The notes: generated by a model from the letters alone, not told the origin. Numbered from the stretch's first letter, positions 1 through 12,400 are shown. The stretch: DNA of 64,000 bases from Gamsiella multidivaricata (GCF_025024155.1 NW_026251783.1:1-64000), one strand, 5' to 3'. Program-made: numbers and translations.

Positions 1-1641
1 CGGGATCAATCAAATTCACGACTCCGAAGCAATTGTCCTTCATGCTCGGGTTATAGGCCCGCAGCTTCAGAAATCGAGGGTGACCCTCGTCTCCGTCTCC
101 AGGGCCCCCCTCCTCCTCCTCCTTCTTCTTCTTCTTCTTCTTACTCTCCCTCCGCTGAGCCTTCACCTCCTCGTGCGAGATCCGCAGCGTGCCGTCAAAG
201 TGACCGCCAGGCCGGGACGAGATCTGGACGGTCGGGAAGGAGCCGTCGCCACGGTCCTCGTAATGCGTGGAGGTTTGAGGTTCGGTCTGGTTAACACTGT
301 CGTCGGATTCACACCGTGCGATCGGTGGGAGACAAGACTCGTCATCAGAACTGTCCGTCACAGTACCGGTCTTCCGACAGCTCGCCCAATTCTGTCCCCC
401 GCTCGGGGGAGGCCCCTTCAAGGTATTGACAGAGGTGCTGCTGTTGTTACTCGAGACCTGTGCCATGACCATCGGCTTGTACTTTCTGTACGCGCCCTTC
501 ACCTTCGCTGCTCCCTTGACCCATCGGTTCGTGACCGACTCTTCCTGACCCTCTGAGGACGTCAGCCCTGACTGGGCTAGACCACCCTCCGTGGGCAGAT
601 TTCTTGAACTGCTGTTGTTTGTCGAATACACCGGTTTCTGATCCCTCCGGTTTCTCTCCCCGGTCCTATCCTGTTGTTTCTCGGCCTCGACAATGTGCCT
701 TCCTTGGTCTCCCTCCAATGACCTCCTCAGCAAGGCCTTATCCTCGACCGCCTCCGCCGCAGCCAAGGCACCGTCCGAGGACTTCATCTCGTCCATGAGC
801 ACATCGACCGTCTGGTCATGTGAATGAGTATCGCCCGCCAGTTCCATATGAGTTGTCTCTGCGAGACCGATACACTGGATCGTAAACCTGGCTCCTTGTG
901 TGTTGCTGGCGAGGAACATCCCGAACCGTGACTCGAGTGTGCCATACACCTTGTTGTCCTTTGTCACGCCCGCTAATTTACGAGCCATACCTAGATCATG
1001 GGTGAACGTTCAAGAAGAAGAAGATACACATACGACGGCGTCAATAAAAAAAGAAAAAAGTAGAAAAAGATGTGAAAAAAGTGGATTATCATTCTTCCCC
1101 CTCTCCTTTGGTAAAAAAAAACGAAGATTCCATCTAGTTTCTTTCATTCATAAAACTATGGGACTTTTCACGCCAGCCAGCATCTCAGTATTCCTTACTC
1201 ATAACAAGACGATTCCTCCGATTCGATCTCTTCGAGAAGGCCCATCCTCGGACCCTGATGTTCCAGTCAAGTGGGTCCTTGGTATCTAAATGAAAAAAAA
1301 TTCATAAATCATCATGAGCGATAAAATTAATTTCGTTTTTTTTTTTTCTCTCCGTCCCCCGTCCCCCGTCCCCCCCCACACTTCAGCGAGTTAACTAAAG
1401 GGCTACTACTCACTAAGGCGAGGCTTCATAATGACATATGACCTATCCCACAACACCTGTCTTTTTTTTTTAATTTTTTACCTGATCGAGAATGTCTTGT
1501 CGCATAAGTCGGGAACAAGAGACAATGCTGCTCCAGATCCGCAATACTCTCTGTCGAATCCTTGCTTGATCCACTGTCCGAGCTACCGGAGGTAGTGGTC
1601 GTCCTCGTCGTCGCCCTCGCCGCTGCTGCTTGTGGATCCAT
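1..1641 (-). CDS. App1-like phosphatidate phosphatase (DUF2183), N-terminal part, 3' end outside window
   Basis: Three exons are visible: 1482-1641, 1199-1285 and 990 down to the window edge. Joined in frame they give a Ser/Thr-rich start, then LLFPTYATRH, DWNIRVRGWAF, VMSMARKLAGV and SRFGMFLAS, then a long low-complexity stretch, then FDGTLRISHEEV and GVVNLIDPG. This order matches the N-terminal half of App1/DUF2183 proteins, Mg-dependent phosphatidate phosphatases that act at actin patches and endocytic membranes. The catalytic DxDxT-type motif should follow directly beyond position 1 and cannot be seen. A Lys/Glu run lies near 120-150. The ATG at 1641 is tentative: an upstream spliced exon at about 1690-1754 (acceptor after TGTGTAG) is possible, but I could not join it in frame with a normal-sized intron. 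The family call rests on recognised motif order, not a search. Confidence 0.68.
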
Positions 1642-2942
1642 TGAGGAAAAATATATCCTTACAAACAGTGTTGTAACCACTGGGTGGTTCGGTGCGTTGG
1701 TCGTGTGATGATGGCTCGGCGGTATTAGGCCACGGGTATAGAGACGCCGCGTAGCTACACAAAAAAGAAAAAAAAAAAAAAAAAAACAATTTGATCAGTT
1801 TAAAATAAATATAAAAAAATAAAAAATAAAAAAAAATGCCAGAAAGAAGCAAATTGGATAACAATCTTTCAATGAACAAAGGTCGAACGAAGGCAGCCGT
1901 GCCGATAGGGAAGAAAGGAGAAAGAGGAGGAGGAGGAGGAGGAGGAGAAAAGGCCTCTGGTTGCTTCAGTTGCCATCACATTTCTCACTCTCAAGGATAG
2001 GACCTCCGAGGGCGGACTTACATGAGAGAGGTAGCACGGTGGATGAGATAGAGGTGCTTTTGATTAAAATGAAAATAAAATATGTCACACACTTGGTTCC
2101 CAAAGGTGGACTCGTTTTGGTGCGCTTGCGGACTGGAGTGATGAGGAAGGAGAAAAAAGAGAGAAAGAGAAGAGGAGAGAAGGAAGAGAGAGAGAGAGTG
2201 GGGGGGGGAAGAGGATGAGTTCGTTCGATGGAGCAAGTGGACAAGTGGGATGAACAAAGGACGGGTACTTTGTACGCATGCCATTGGACGAGCAGTCCGA
2301 GGAGGTTGGAGGGCGAGAGATAAAGACAAAAAAGACACGCGCGGAATCGTATACCCGTCCATGCTCACTCACAAACGGGATTGGAGATGGAACACTGTTT
2401 CCCCCCCTCTCCTCTCCCCCCAAAAAGTAAACAATCCTGCTGCTCGCATGGTTACAATCCTTGTAACTTCTTTGTGTCTCCACAGGAAAAAGAGCAAAGA
2501 AGATGAAGAAGGAAAAAGGAAAGAAAGGGCGCAGCCCTGTGATGAGCAAGGATCGGCTCATGGACTGAGGGGGGCTGTCCTTGTTCAGGGTCTTGTCGTT
2601 TCCTTCCGTCGACCCTCCCCTCCCTTTAGAGTCGATCGTTCACGCCCAAAAGGTAATTTCAACGACAACAAATCTTTGCCATATAGGCACCTTCAATTTC
2701 ATCTTTTATAGAAATGGACGTCTTGTCCCTTTTTTTATTTTTTTATTCGGTCTAGCAAAAACTTCGCCAGCGTAAATTATACTGTACCGGCTCATGCATG
2801 CACACTGCATTAGAAAAAAAAAAAAAAGACAGCCCCATTCCAGCAACGCAATTTCTTTTCTTTTTTTGGTAATGCTCCGCCTCCCTTCGCCCAATGCCAT
2901 CGGGAGGGAGGTCGTTGTTGTTGTTGTTGGTTTTTTTTTTCT
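1642..2942. other. Gene-free stretch between App1-like gene and TFIIS
   Basis: This holds the 5' region of the App1-like gene and the 3' region of TFIIS. A possible non-coding or coding 5' exon of the App1-like gene sits at about 1690-1754, and a strong donor (CAT then GTAAGT on the minus strand) lies at 2021. The plus strand is strongly purine-rich at about 2130-2215, so the App1 coding strand is CT-rich there. The several open frames read through low-complexity Ser/Leu/Phe sequence and are not credible proteins. Confidence 0.5.
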
Positions 2943-3422
2943 TTATGAAAACTTCCAGCGGTTACCACAATTGATACAGGTCACGAACGTCGTCATCGGC
3001 TCATCCGCCGAACGCGTCTGCATCTGGTAGTATCTAGTCTTCCGTCCCTTGCACTTGCCGCACTTGAACATATCCGTCTCCGCCTGCTGCTCCTCCGCTC
3101 CCTTGGCCAAAAACATGTTCTGCAGCTGGATCTCCCGATCACGCGCCTTTGCCTCTGCTGATGCCATATCCGCCGTCGTGTACTCACAAAAGTCCTCCAC
3201 CGCCACATCGCCATCCACAACCGCCTCACGCAGCTTCGGGTTGCTCTTGTCGCGTAAATTCATAAAGAACGACCGGATCTTGGCTCTGTATGCCTGACTT
3301 GGTGACCCATCCGGCGACAACTTCCTGAACACAATCGCCTCAATGTTCGTCGCCTTTTTCAGTAAACGTTCCGATTCTAAGAATCATTCAATTGATCAAA
3401 AAACATATCCTATCGTTAGTGG

Positions 3423-3457
<35 letters not shown>

Positions 3458-4505
3458 GAACAGCATCATCCTCAAATCAAATCAGCGTAAAACTGTTCCA
3501 TGGATAAACATACCTGCATTCGAACTAGTTCCAAGCGCCTGGTACAACATCTCAATGCATTTATCCCGCACATCATTCCCAGTAGTCTTGATACGCATCC
3601 CATCCGATCGGATCGTACGATCTCTAGGTGTATCTGTCGGCGTCCTTGGCGAGCTAGCATTGGAAGATCCTTCCCTTGATGTGTTCTGAATCTGAGCGGC
3701 CGTAGGCTTTGTGTCGACAGTCGGCCTCGATGATGACAATGATGATGATAATGATGCTGATGATGTTGATGATGATGTGACAGACGAGGACGACGTCGTG
3801 GTCGAGGACTTGCTGACGACCGCCGATCCTGCCTTGACGGTGGTAGTGGTCGAAACGGTTGTCGTGGTCGAGGAGGATGAAGACGCTGCTTCGCTTGCCA
3901 CCTGGTTTTTCCAGTTCTTCACAATATCCTTTGCCATCCTCGAAACCTCTGCATCCGAATGTGTCTTCATCTTGTTCACAAACAAGCCCATCTCTGTTTT
4001 CTGTTGATAAAAACGGCATGGAAAAAAAAATTGTTAGTTGATCAATATATTACTACAACGACAAACCAAAAAGGCTTTTTTTTTTTTTCTGCACAGACTC
4101 TATGAAGGAATGTGTGTTGATCTTTACCCGAAGAAGAGCGGCAGTAACTGTAAACTTCCTCAACTGCTTCAACAGATCCAGCGTTTGCTAAAGAGAAAAA
4201 AAAAAAAAAAAAGAGTTAGTCGAGAATAACATGGAACTATGTATTTCCGAAGGTTAATACATTCTAGCCCCCACTCCTCTCCCTCCTTCCAGCATCACCA
4301 CGCGAGCGAAGCGCTAATAACGCCACGAGGATAAAAAAAAAAAAAACGAACAACAACTGTGCCAAAGACGATGGACGCAAAGACTTGCACAAACGTCCGC
4401 AGAGCGGGGTCGACTGGAACATACCGATGTACTTCCTTTGCTTTGGGCATCCTGCAGCGACTTTTTGAGATCGAGCATGTCCTGTTCAAGACTGGCGGCT
4501 CCCAT
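2943..4505 (-). CDS. DST1: Transcription elongation factor TFIIS
   Basis: Four exons, 4425-4505, 4128-4187, 3514-4000 and 2943-3376, keep the frame (phases 0, 0, 1) and give 353 aa. TFIIS rescues arrested RNA polymerase II by stimulating transcript cleavage in the nucleus. The N-terminal helical domain contains LDLLKQLRKF and VNKMKTHSD. A Ser/Thr-rich linker follows at about residues 85-165, and the central polymerase-binding domain starts near VRDKCIEMLYQAL and ERLLKKATNIEA. The C-terminal zinc ribbon has Cys315, Cys318, Cys343 and Cys346, with the catalytic acidic pair Asp334-Glu335 inside RSADEPMTT. The linker is longer than usual, which explains the length against about 300 aa in most fungi. 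The start is the first ATG and gives the expected N-terminal helix. The third intron holds a 32-base A tract (T on the plus strand). Confidence 0.95.
3425..3456. repeat. Homopolymer T32 (A32 on coding strand) in TFIIS intron 3
   Basis: An uninterrupted run of 32 T on the plus strand lies inside the last intron of the TFIIS gene. On the sense strand it is a poly-A tract between donor and acceptor. The length may be a sequencing approximation. Confidence 0.9.
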
Positions 4506-4998
4506 GGTGGTTTTTTGAGATCAAATCAGAATCAAAATCAAATAATAAAAATAAAAATAAAGGACCCGCACTAATGAGGAAATAGCGATACAGAAAGTGG
4601 TGCAGAAAGCGATGCAGAAAGAGTGATCGTGATGAATACAATTGAGGACTTTGTAATTGTATGGCGTGAGTGAATGGGGGTCCTCAGCAATGTAAAAGAA
4701 AGTGTGTATTTAAAAATTGAGTGACGTAGGCAACACTTTAGAAAAGAAAAAATTTGTTTTATACCCACGGCACAGCTCAGGGACATGGATCCTCATACAA
4801 CAAGCAGCTTCACTTCTTCAACGAGGACACATTTCGAGTAGAGGAAAAAAAAAAAAATAGCATTATGTATCTACATAAAGATGCAATAACTTATAGAGTG
4901 TATATGTGTACAACGTGCCAAGCCGTTTCTTTCTATCCTTCAAATCATTCCTTTCGTCCAATCCCGTCCCCCTTCCCCTTTCATCCTCCTCCATTCTT
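4506..4998. other. TFIIS promoter side and HPRT 3' flank
   Basis: About 490 bases between the TFIIS start and the HPRT stop, both on the minus strand. It contains short A-rich runs and an AGAAAG(C/T)GATG-like tandem near 4595-4625 with imperfect copies of about 12 bp. I see no gene. Confidence 0.5.
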
Positions 4999-5841
4999 TC
5001 AGTTCTTCAGGGCGTACTTGTCCTTTCCGTACTCATTGATCACACAGATATGGTCCAGGTCACGGAAGTACTCGTTGTAATCCAGCGCATATCCGACCAC
5101 GAACGCATTGGGGATCGCAAATCCAACATAATCGGGAATATATCCGTTCGACAATGGCGTCTTCTTGATCAACAGCGATGCAACCTTGACGGATTCGGGT
5201 GAGTACCGTCTCAGCTTCGCCAACAACTGGACCATGGTCTTTCCGGTATCAATGATATCCTCGACAATCAAAATGTTCTATGAGGGCCAAAAACGCGGGG
5301 GTAAAACATGGGGAGGAGGAGGCAAAAAGAGTCAGCATCGGCGGAAAATGTTACTTCCCATGTGGGCGATTGAGAGCAATTGATCGACAACAACGAAAAG
5401 ACAGCCAAAGACAGCTGCCTGAAACCGACGTCCTTCCTTTTTTTTTATCTTTTTTTTTTTTACCTTTCCCGAAAACTCTTTGCACTCCTCGTCCGTCAAC
5501 GACAACTTGACGTCGCCAGAGATCTCTCCGCTGTAGCTCTTGACCTTGATGAATTCGAGGCTCAAGGGAACGGACTTTCCACCGCGGGTGACGTTCTTCT
5601 TGATGTAATTCACAAGATCCGCAAAGAACTGATGACCTCCCTTGAGGACACAGCAGACCACCAAGGGTCCAGTCGACTCTTGGACGATCAACTTGGCGAG
5701 CTTCTCCACTCGGTCCATAATCACTCCATGGGGGATCAGCACACTCGACAGGGAATCCTCATAGTGGTCCGGGATCACAAAGTGATCAAGCGAGTACTGG
5801 AAGGCCTCGGTTTGAATGTCGATCCACTTCTTGGGGTCCAT
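4999..5841 (-). CDS. HPRT1: Hypoxanthine-guanine phosphoribosyltransferase
   Basis: Two exons, 5464-5841 and 4999-5277, join in phase 0 to 218 aa, the usual length of the family. The enzyme uses PRPP to convert hypoxanthine and guanine to IMP and GMP in cytosolic purine salvage. The PRPP-binding loop [10 protein letters not shown] lies at residues 131-140 at the start of exon 2. [12 protein letters not shown] and the flexible-loop region VKSYSG lie in exon 1, and the C-terminal [14 protein letters not shown] segment is typical. The first ATG in good context is at 5841 (MDPKKW); an in-frame codon further upstream is not ATG. The intron runs 5278-5463 and ends in CATAG. The sequence is closer in style to animal HPRT than to the divergent yeast enzyme, judged by motif only. 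Confidence 0.95.
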
Positions 5842-6094
5842 GGTGTTTGAGCGCAAGCGTAAGTGTGTTACGGGTGTGTGAAAGGGGAGAATGAGTGAGT
5901 GAGAGAGAAAGGATCAGGAGGAAGGTGAGTCAAAGGCAGAGTGTGAATAAATAGTGTTTTTCTTTAGCGGCCAAACTGACCTGCTTCGCTCGCCGCCGAA
6001 CCAACATAGACATTTATTCCGCTCGTTAAGGGTTATTTGAACCTACAAAGCAACACTGAGCTACATATGTATAGTCATATAGTGTGGTCCTCTT

Positions 6095-7449
6095 TCAAAG
6101 CTCGAAACACTCAAATTCCTGCCACAGTCGCTCGAACTGGGACTTGAATGCCCGCACAGCCTTTCCAGAGTTCGTCAACGTCAGGTCCTCTCGGTTATGG
6201 AACCGTGCGCCCTTTGTCCAGTTGTAGGAACCATTGACCAGCAACCCATCATCAATCACCAAGAACTTGTGGTGCATGTGTGAAGGACTTACAGGGGAAG
6301 CAAAAATAAATAAATAAGACACGCAAATTTTCCTTAGAAACCGAAGCTTGTGTATAGCCAGTGAATATCATCAAAAAGGACTGAGGCTTCCTTAGTCCTG
6401 CATTTTTTTTTGTTTTTTCATCCTAGTCGTCCACCGTACCTGTTATCCACGCGCGTTGGGATGTTGAAATCGCTTGCCAGTCGCTTCACATCCGAACCAA
6501 GGTCGTCAGCCTAAAAAAAAAAAAAAAAAAAAAAAAAGCAAAGCATGAACGTCAGACTTATAAAAAAAAAAAGCACCCAATGCAATTGAACAATAAAAGT
6601 AATATCCACAAGGATCTAGTTCCCTCGATAGTAACGCCAGACTATTGCACAATCCTTCTTTTCTTTTTTTTTTCTCACCTAACGGGCCATATTATCCAGA
6701 ACCCGTACTTTTATTATTACTATTGTTATTATTTTTTTTTTTTTTTTGGTCCGGGTGCATTAATTTTCCATTCGTATATAGATAAACTCAACATACCTTT
6801 TCGTTATCCGAAATAATACGCACTTTCACTCCTCGGTCATGGGCCCGGACCACCGCATTCACGACCTCGTCGTCCGTAATCGTAAACACGCAAATGTCCA
6901 ACGACCTTTTTGCTCCATCCAGCGTATCGATCAAATGATGGAAACTGGCCTCTGACGGGAAGAACACCGGGCTGACAAATACGCCATTGCTTTTACGCTG
7001 CGGCTGTCGCTGCTGGTCCTGATCCTGGTCCTGATCCTGGTCCTGGTCTTGTTCAGAATCGTCGCAGCTTTCACGAGATGGAGGAGTCGACGGGGTGATC
7101 GCATGGTCCAAGTGGACTCCAGAAGACGTGATGACGGATTCTAACCAGGTGATCTATCACATCGCGAGAGAGAGAGAGATAGAAAGGAGATAACAACGTT
7201 CGTAGCCTTAGCATAGAGAAAGTGTTGAAAATGGGGGTCTCTCGATAAACCAAACATTTGGAGACCTACCACATCTCGATCATGCTCGCTTGAAGAGGCA
7301 TCGCGTGCGGTGTCGAATAATCGTGCCAAGGATGGTGACGACCCATGTTCCTCGACATGACTCTCGTATACCTTGACAAGTCGCTGGTGCGTACCGCTCT
7401 CCTCTGTATGGGTTTCTCTGCGGATGGTCGACGAGTAGGAGCTGTGCAT
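6095..7449 (-). CDS. Zucchini/PLD6-like single-HKD phospholipase D family protein
   Basis: Four exons, 7270-7449, 6797-7153, 6440-6510 and 6095-6287, stay in frame and give 266 aa. The second half matches the mitochondrial cardiolipin hydrolase/Zucchini type: VSPVFFPSEA, AKRSLDICVFTITDDEVVNAV, GVKVRIISDNEK, then one HKD motif (His208, Lys210, Asp215 in MHHKFLVIDD) followed by VNGSYNWT. Family members act as dimers, hydrolysing cardiolipin to phosphatidic acid on mitochondria or cutting RNA in piRNA pathways. The first 100 residues are poorly conserved and include a run of Asp-Gln repeats. I see no clear N-terminal membrane segment, which animal PLD6 has, so the location is uncertain. Its start lies 421 bp from the divergent coiled-coil gene, so the two probably share a promoter region. 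Confidence 0.85.
6513..6537. repeat. Homopolymer A25 in PLD-like gene intron
   Basis: An uninterrupted A tract (T on the sense strand) directly upstream of the exon 3 acceptor of the PLD-like gene. On the sense strand it works as an extreme polypyrimidine tract. Confidence 0.9.
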
Positions 7450-7870
7450 GGTGTCAATTCTGGATCTCTAAAAATAAAAAATAAAATGTCTCGGGCAACA
7501 AAGTGGTGGGGAGTGCAGGTTGAAGAAGAGAAGAAGGGTGTTGCGTGAGAAAGACGAGAGGAAGGAAAAGACGGAAAGAAAAAGGAGGATGGATACGAGT
7601 CGAGCGTATAAGTTGTATTCATAGTGTCTATCCACCAACCAGCGTCTTGTTCTCCTTGTGCAAGCCTTATGCAATCAAAAGAGGGTCAGCAACAGCACAG
7701 CCCTCCTTCCCAACCCGTACATGTTTGTTTGTGTACGTGTGCTTTGTTGCGCGTGAGCCTTTTTTTTTTGTACGCGACATGAAAAAATACACTCCACTTT
7801 TCTTTTCTACTCCCGCCTTCTGCCTCGGTCGCCAGCCTCCTCTCAGTGGAATAACAAGCAGCAGCCTACA
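7450..7870. promoter_or_regulatory. Divergent intergenic region (PLD-like / coiled-coil gene)
   Basis: The 421 bases between two head-to-head start codons must hold both promoters. I see mixed purine-rich and pyrimidine-rich blocks and no recognisable consensus element. Confidence 0.45.
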
Positions 7871-9059
7871 ATGTCCGACCAAACATCCATCGACGACAAC
7901 GACGCCCTGACCATCAAGGACGTCCAGATCGACGACACCCCCCACAGCCGCCTCTCTCAAGACTCACGACTCTGCCCAACCCTCGGACCCACTGAATCTG
8001 CCGACCGCGACTCGATTCCTAATCCTGTCAACGATCGCATATCCACAGCTTATCCAATCCAACCTCAACAACATGGAATACGTACCCACACTGTGCCGAC
8101 GACGCCAATGACGACCGCGATCGATATCAGTCCCCACAGTATCATGAAGGAATCTCGATTGGATGACAAGATGCCTACGATCGAAACCGACGCACAGACA
8201 CTACGGTTCTCAAACATCACTGACGGCGACTTTGACAACGGCGGCAACGGCAACAAAGAGGTTGAACCCAGCCAAGCGTCCATCCTCACGACGCCCGACC
8301 CACGCAGGACCCCATTCTCAGGATTCCCTATCCCACCACCGCCGCCAGGGACTGTCGAAAGTGAGACCAGCATTGATGCCAGTCCCGGTCCCGGTCCCGG
8401 TAGCTCTTGTTCTTCTCAGGTCTCACTCCGAGCATACGTACCCTTTGACCCCCAGCCCTGGACGGACGCGATTGTGGAGCATCAAACCCAGACCATCAGG
8501 AACTTTCATGGTATGTATGATGATGGATTGATTCTAAACCTCTTGAAAAGGAAAAGAAAAGAAATAAAATAAATGCGGGATCGCGAACAAGTTTTCTTTT
8601 CTTTTTCTTTTCTTTTTTTGTTTGCTGCTTTTTCTTTTGAGAGTAAGCATGGACTTGTTAAAAAAACCCTTTTTTAATATTTCGTTTTCAAAAATCTAGC
8701 CATCGCCCAAACACTGGACACCCTCAACGCAGAACTCCAGTTCATCTTGTCCGAATATCTCACCCGCCAATACGAGCAAATCGACGACCTCCTCAAATCC
8801 ACCCACGAACGGATCGCTCAACAGGAGCGGGACCAAGGTAAAAGCAAAAAGAATGGCTCTTGTTTAATTACGAGTTTGGGGTCTTTTCTTTTCTTCTTTC
8901 TTTTTATTATTATTCAAAGTCATCCAAATTCCAAAAAAAAAAAAAAATCACTTCTACTAATCGAAAAATAACTTGTTTGTTGTTCCTCTAGATCGACTGC
9001 AGACCCAGATGATCTCGTTCGTCAACGCCATGAAGGACGCGTTCCAAATCTTCAGCTAG
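7871..9059 (+). CDS. Small protein with disordered N-terminus and C-terminal coiled coil, function unknown
   Basis: Three exons, 7871-8510, 8700-8837 and 8992-9059, join in frame (leftover G in both junctions) to 281 aa. The first about 190 residues are acidic and rich in Ser, Thr and Pro with no recognisable domain. The conserved-looking part is the C-terminus, about residues 195-281: RAYVPFDPQPWTDAIVEH, then heptad-like helices through AIAQTLDTLNAELQFIL, EYLTRQYEQIDDLLK and AMKDAFQIF. The layout resembles small subunits of BLOC-1/BORC-type lysosome-positioning complexes, but I do not recognise a specific one and this is a guess from helix pattern only. The ATG follows a clean in-frame start after GCCTACA. 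The second and third exons are short, as is common in this window. Confidence 0.8.
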
Positions 9060-9189
9060 AACTGAAAAAATCTCCCTTTGTCTCTAAAAAAAAAAAAAAA
9101 ACAATGCAAAGATACTTTGCTCAAGCAAACAGTATCCTCCGATTTACAGAAAAAAAAAGATTCTCACATTTCTTCATCGGTTTGCAATC

Positions 9190-9224
<35 letters not shown>

Positions 9225-9433
9225 GCGTCGTCCGTTTGTTTCGTCTTTCCCCGCTTTCATTTTTTTTATTTCTTAGCAAATTACGAGGGTAGGGGTATTA
9301 AATAAAATTACTGGTATAAAATCGTGTCGCTGCTCCTGTCTCCGTCTCCCACACATGTACAGAAAAAAAAAAAAAATGAAAAAAACATAGCAAGACTAAA
9401 AAAAAGCACAAGGGGGGGGGGGGGGGGGGACAA
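9060..9433. other. Convergent 3' ends, homopolymer-rich
   Basis: The short gap between two converging stop codons holds several poly-A runs, a poly-T run of about 33 near 9190-9223 and the G18 run described separately. I see no gene. Confidence 0.6.
9412..9429. repeat. G18 (C18 on sense strand) 4 bases after RabGAP stop
   Basis: Eighteen G in a row on the plus strand. For the minus-strand RabGAP this is a C18 tract starting four bases after its TAG, so it lies in the 3' UTR. Confidence 0.9.
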
Positions 9434-12400
9434 CTAGCGGTGCATGGTTCCAGCTCGCTTCCTCGTCCTAAAGACCGACAGTGCCGAGAACCCTGATGAC
9501 GTCGAAGGGTTACTGCTCGCTGGCATTGCGATCGGGACTGGGGTCAGGCTAGGGTGCGGTATCGGTATCGGCCGTGATGAAGGCGGCGCTCCCGCTCCCT
9601 TAATTGCGCCACTTGGAGTCGTCGTCCTCGTCGCCATCATAAAGTCACACGAGACCGAGGGCTGCGAACGCGGCCTCGGCTGCTTCTCCCCTTGCTTTTT
9701 TTCTAGCAATCGATCCGTGTCCACTCCACTATCCAGACCGCCATCAAGACCGCCGCCATTTTGGCTTTTGGCGGTGAAATCACCATTGACTCTTGCTCCT
9801 CCTCCTTGGGTATCCTCTCGTTCCTGCTCCTCCACGTCGTCATCTTCATCTCTGTCATAATTAAAATTAGTGTCATAAGTCGTTTCTGACATTTCCGTTG
9901 GTGTAGTAATAGACGTAGTCGTTGTTGTAATCGTAATGGCTGATGCCGTCGCTGTCGTTGTCGTTGGCGTTAATGCGTTGAATGTCGTGGTTGATATTGA
10001 TGTTGTTGCTGAGCTCATTACAGCACTCATATGAGACAACGCCGATGCATTGTCCGATGCTCCTGCCCCTGCCCCTGCCCCTGTCTCTGCTCCTATACCT
10101 GCGCCTGCGCCAGTTCCAATCTTTCCCTCGCCGTTTTCCTCAGTGCCCTCCTCAGCTTTCTTGTTCTTCCTTGCCTTCGATTGCACACCCCCTGCCTTGG
10201 CTCCCGCAACACTCCCTGGAACACTTTTAGGCCCGCTACCGCCTCCTTCTCTTGCATCCAATTCCCCTGCTGTGAGCGCAGTCATCTTCTCAATACTCTC
10301 CCTCCTCAATCGGATCCGATACGCCGTCCTATCCAACAAGGCCTCCGGCCCCAGGATCTCGAGCGGAACATGCAGCAGGTAATCCATGCACTCGGAGCTG
10401 GATGGACAGTGTTCTAACAGATGCTGTCTACAGATCTGCATCACCGCCAGTCCGACCCTGAACAACGTCTTCACCCCATCGAAATAGAACACGTCCCAGA
10501 CCCGCAGTACCGATGCCCAGGGCAGGGACATCGTGAACAGCGTCAGGAACCATTGCGTCATATACATGATCGGAAGGACATCATTCCGCTGCAAATGTTG
10601 TGCCAATCGTGGGTCCTGAACCCGGAGCAGCTGTTCAAACACCTGTGCATCAATCCGGAGCTGCCGAAGCGTCGGCGTGAAGTACTCGTTGAGGTACCCC
10701 TCGATCGTGGCAACAAGCAACCAGAACGCTTCCTCAACAGGCATCTGCATCAGCATCATTCCCACTAATCGACCCATCCCCTGACAGTATCCGACGCTGG
10801 GTTTGTAATGAGCATAGGCCTTGAGGATCGAGTGGAGGTCATCCTGTCCAGAACCGCCCATGCCGTCGCGAAAGTGGACGTGATCTGGATAGCAGCGATG
10901 GATATCCCGTGCAATGACATCGTGGATGGGGATATGGCCACGTGTAAGGAGTTCTTGGAACTTGCCGGGCTCGCGGTAATGATGGGAATTGGCGAGGAAC
11001 TGCCAAACACGTCCACGAACAGACGGCGGCACACCTCTCCTGGCTAGTTTCTTGTACTGTTTTTAAAGATGGCAGAATAAGGTGCGGTTAAAAATATAGC
11101 ACCATAGAATGATGGCTGCCAAAGCCAACCATTCAGAGAGTACTCAATACCACGCGTCCCTCTTCTTTACCTTGCTGGAGCGCTTGACCTGATCTGGCTG
11201 AAGATTCGTGATCGCATGGATCCACTTGGCCTCGCTCATCCGATTATATTCCTGTAGTTTCCTCATCGCCCTCTTCCGTTCATGCTCCGCCAGGAAGGAC
11301 GAATCCAACTTGAGTGCCATCTCGCTCACAAGCGAACTCGACATCATTGACGTTCCACCGAGCTCTCGAGGGATCTGGTTCCCAGTCCCTGGCTCCTCCT
11401 CGAGATCGCCAAGGATAAACCCATAGTCATTGACGATGACCTGCGGCTTCTTGCGCTCCGCCTCCTTCGGTTCATTCCCATCCACACCTTCGCTGCGCTC
11501 GTCCTCATCGGCCTCCGAGTCGTCAAACATATCATATTCATCTTCTGCATCCAGCATCAACATTGCCGTCACAAGCCCACCATTGTTGGCCGACGACGAC
11601 GACGGCGATGTCGGCCGAGAGTCCACTCCACCTTCGATCCCATTCCCCAGCACATGTGGTCTCTTCGCGAGCTCTTCCTGCTCTTCAGACTGGATCGATC
11701 GCCGCTTGCCCATCCCGAACCAGTTGCTCACGGACCGGTGCTGCCTCTCAGAAGGATGATGTCCCTGACTAAGGACAGAGGGCGTATAATGCTGCTGTTG
11801 ATGATGATACTGATGAAGCTGCTGGACCTGGAACCGTTGCGGATACGACCCTGTAGATTGTGCGCTCTGCACCGTGAATGTGGTCGCCTCGCTCATCCTG
11901 CGCTGATGGCTCTTCTTTTTCTTTTTCACATCGCCAGCAGCACCAGCAGCACCAGCATCAGTACCAGCACCAGCAGTACCAGCACCAGCATCAGTACCAG
12001 CACCAGCAGTACCAGCACCAGCACCAACAACAGCACCAGCAGCGCCAGCAGAGGTTCCATTGCCTCCTTCAGTATTGTTGACTTTGGAGGGCAGAGATAG
12101 TGGCAGAGATGGCGGCAGAGATGGCGGCAGAGATGGCGGCAGTGACGGTAGCGGCGGTAGTGGCGGTAGTGGCGGCAAGGGGTCAGCCTGAGCACTAGTC
12201 CGACTTTCGGCTTCCTTTTGTTGAACGTAATGATCCAGCAGGCGCGAGTCCTCCAATTCCGTCACCTTTTGCAACAGACTCATGTCGGTAGTGTGTCGGG
12301 CAGGACCCGAGTTGGACCGCTGGTGACCAGTGATATTCCAATGCCGTAGTCGGTCCAGTCTGAAAGCCGCTGTAAATGTCCCTGAGGATGGCTGGTTGCT

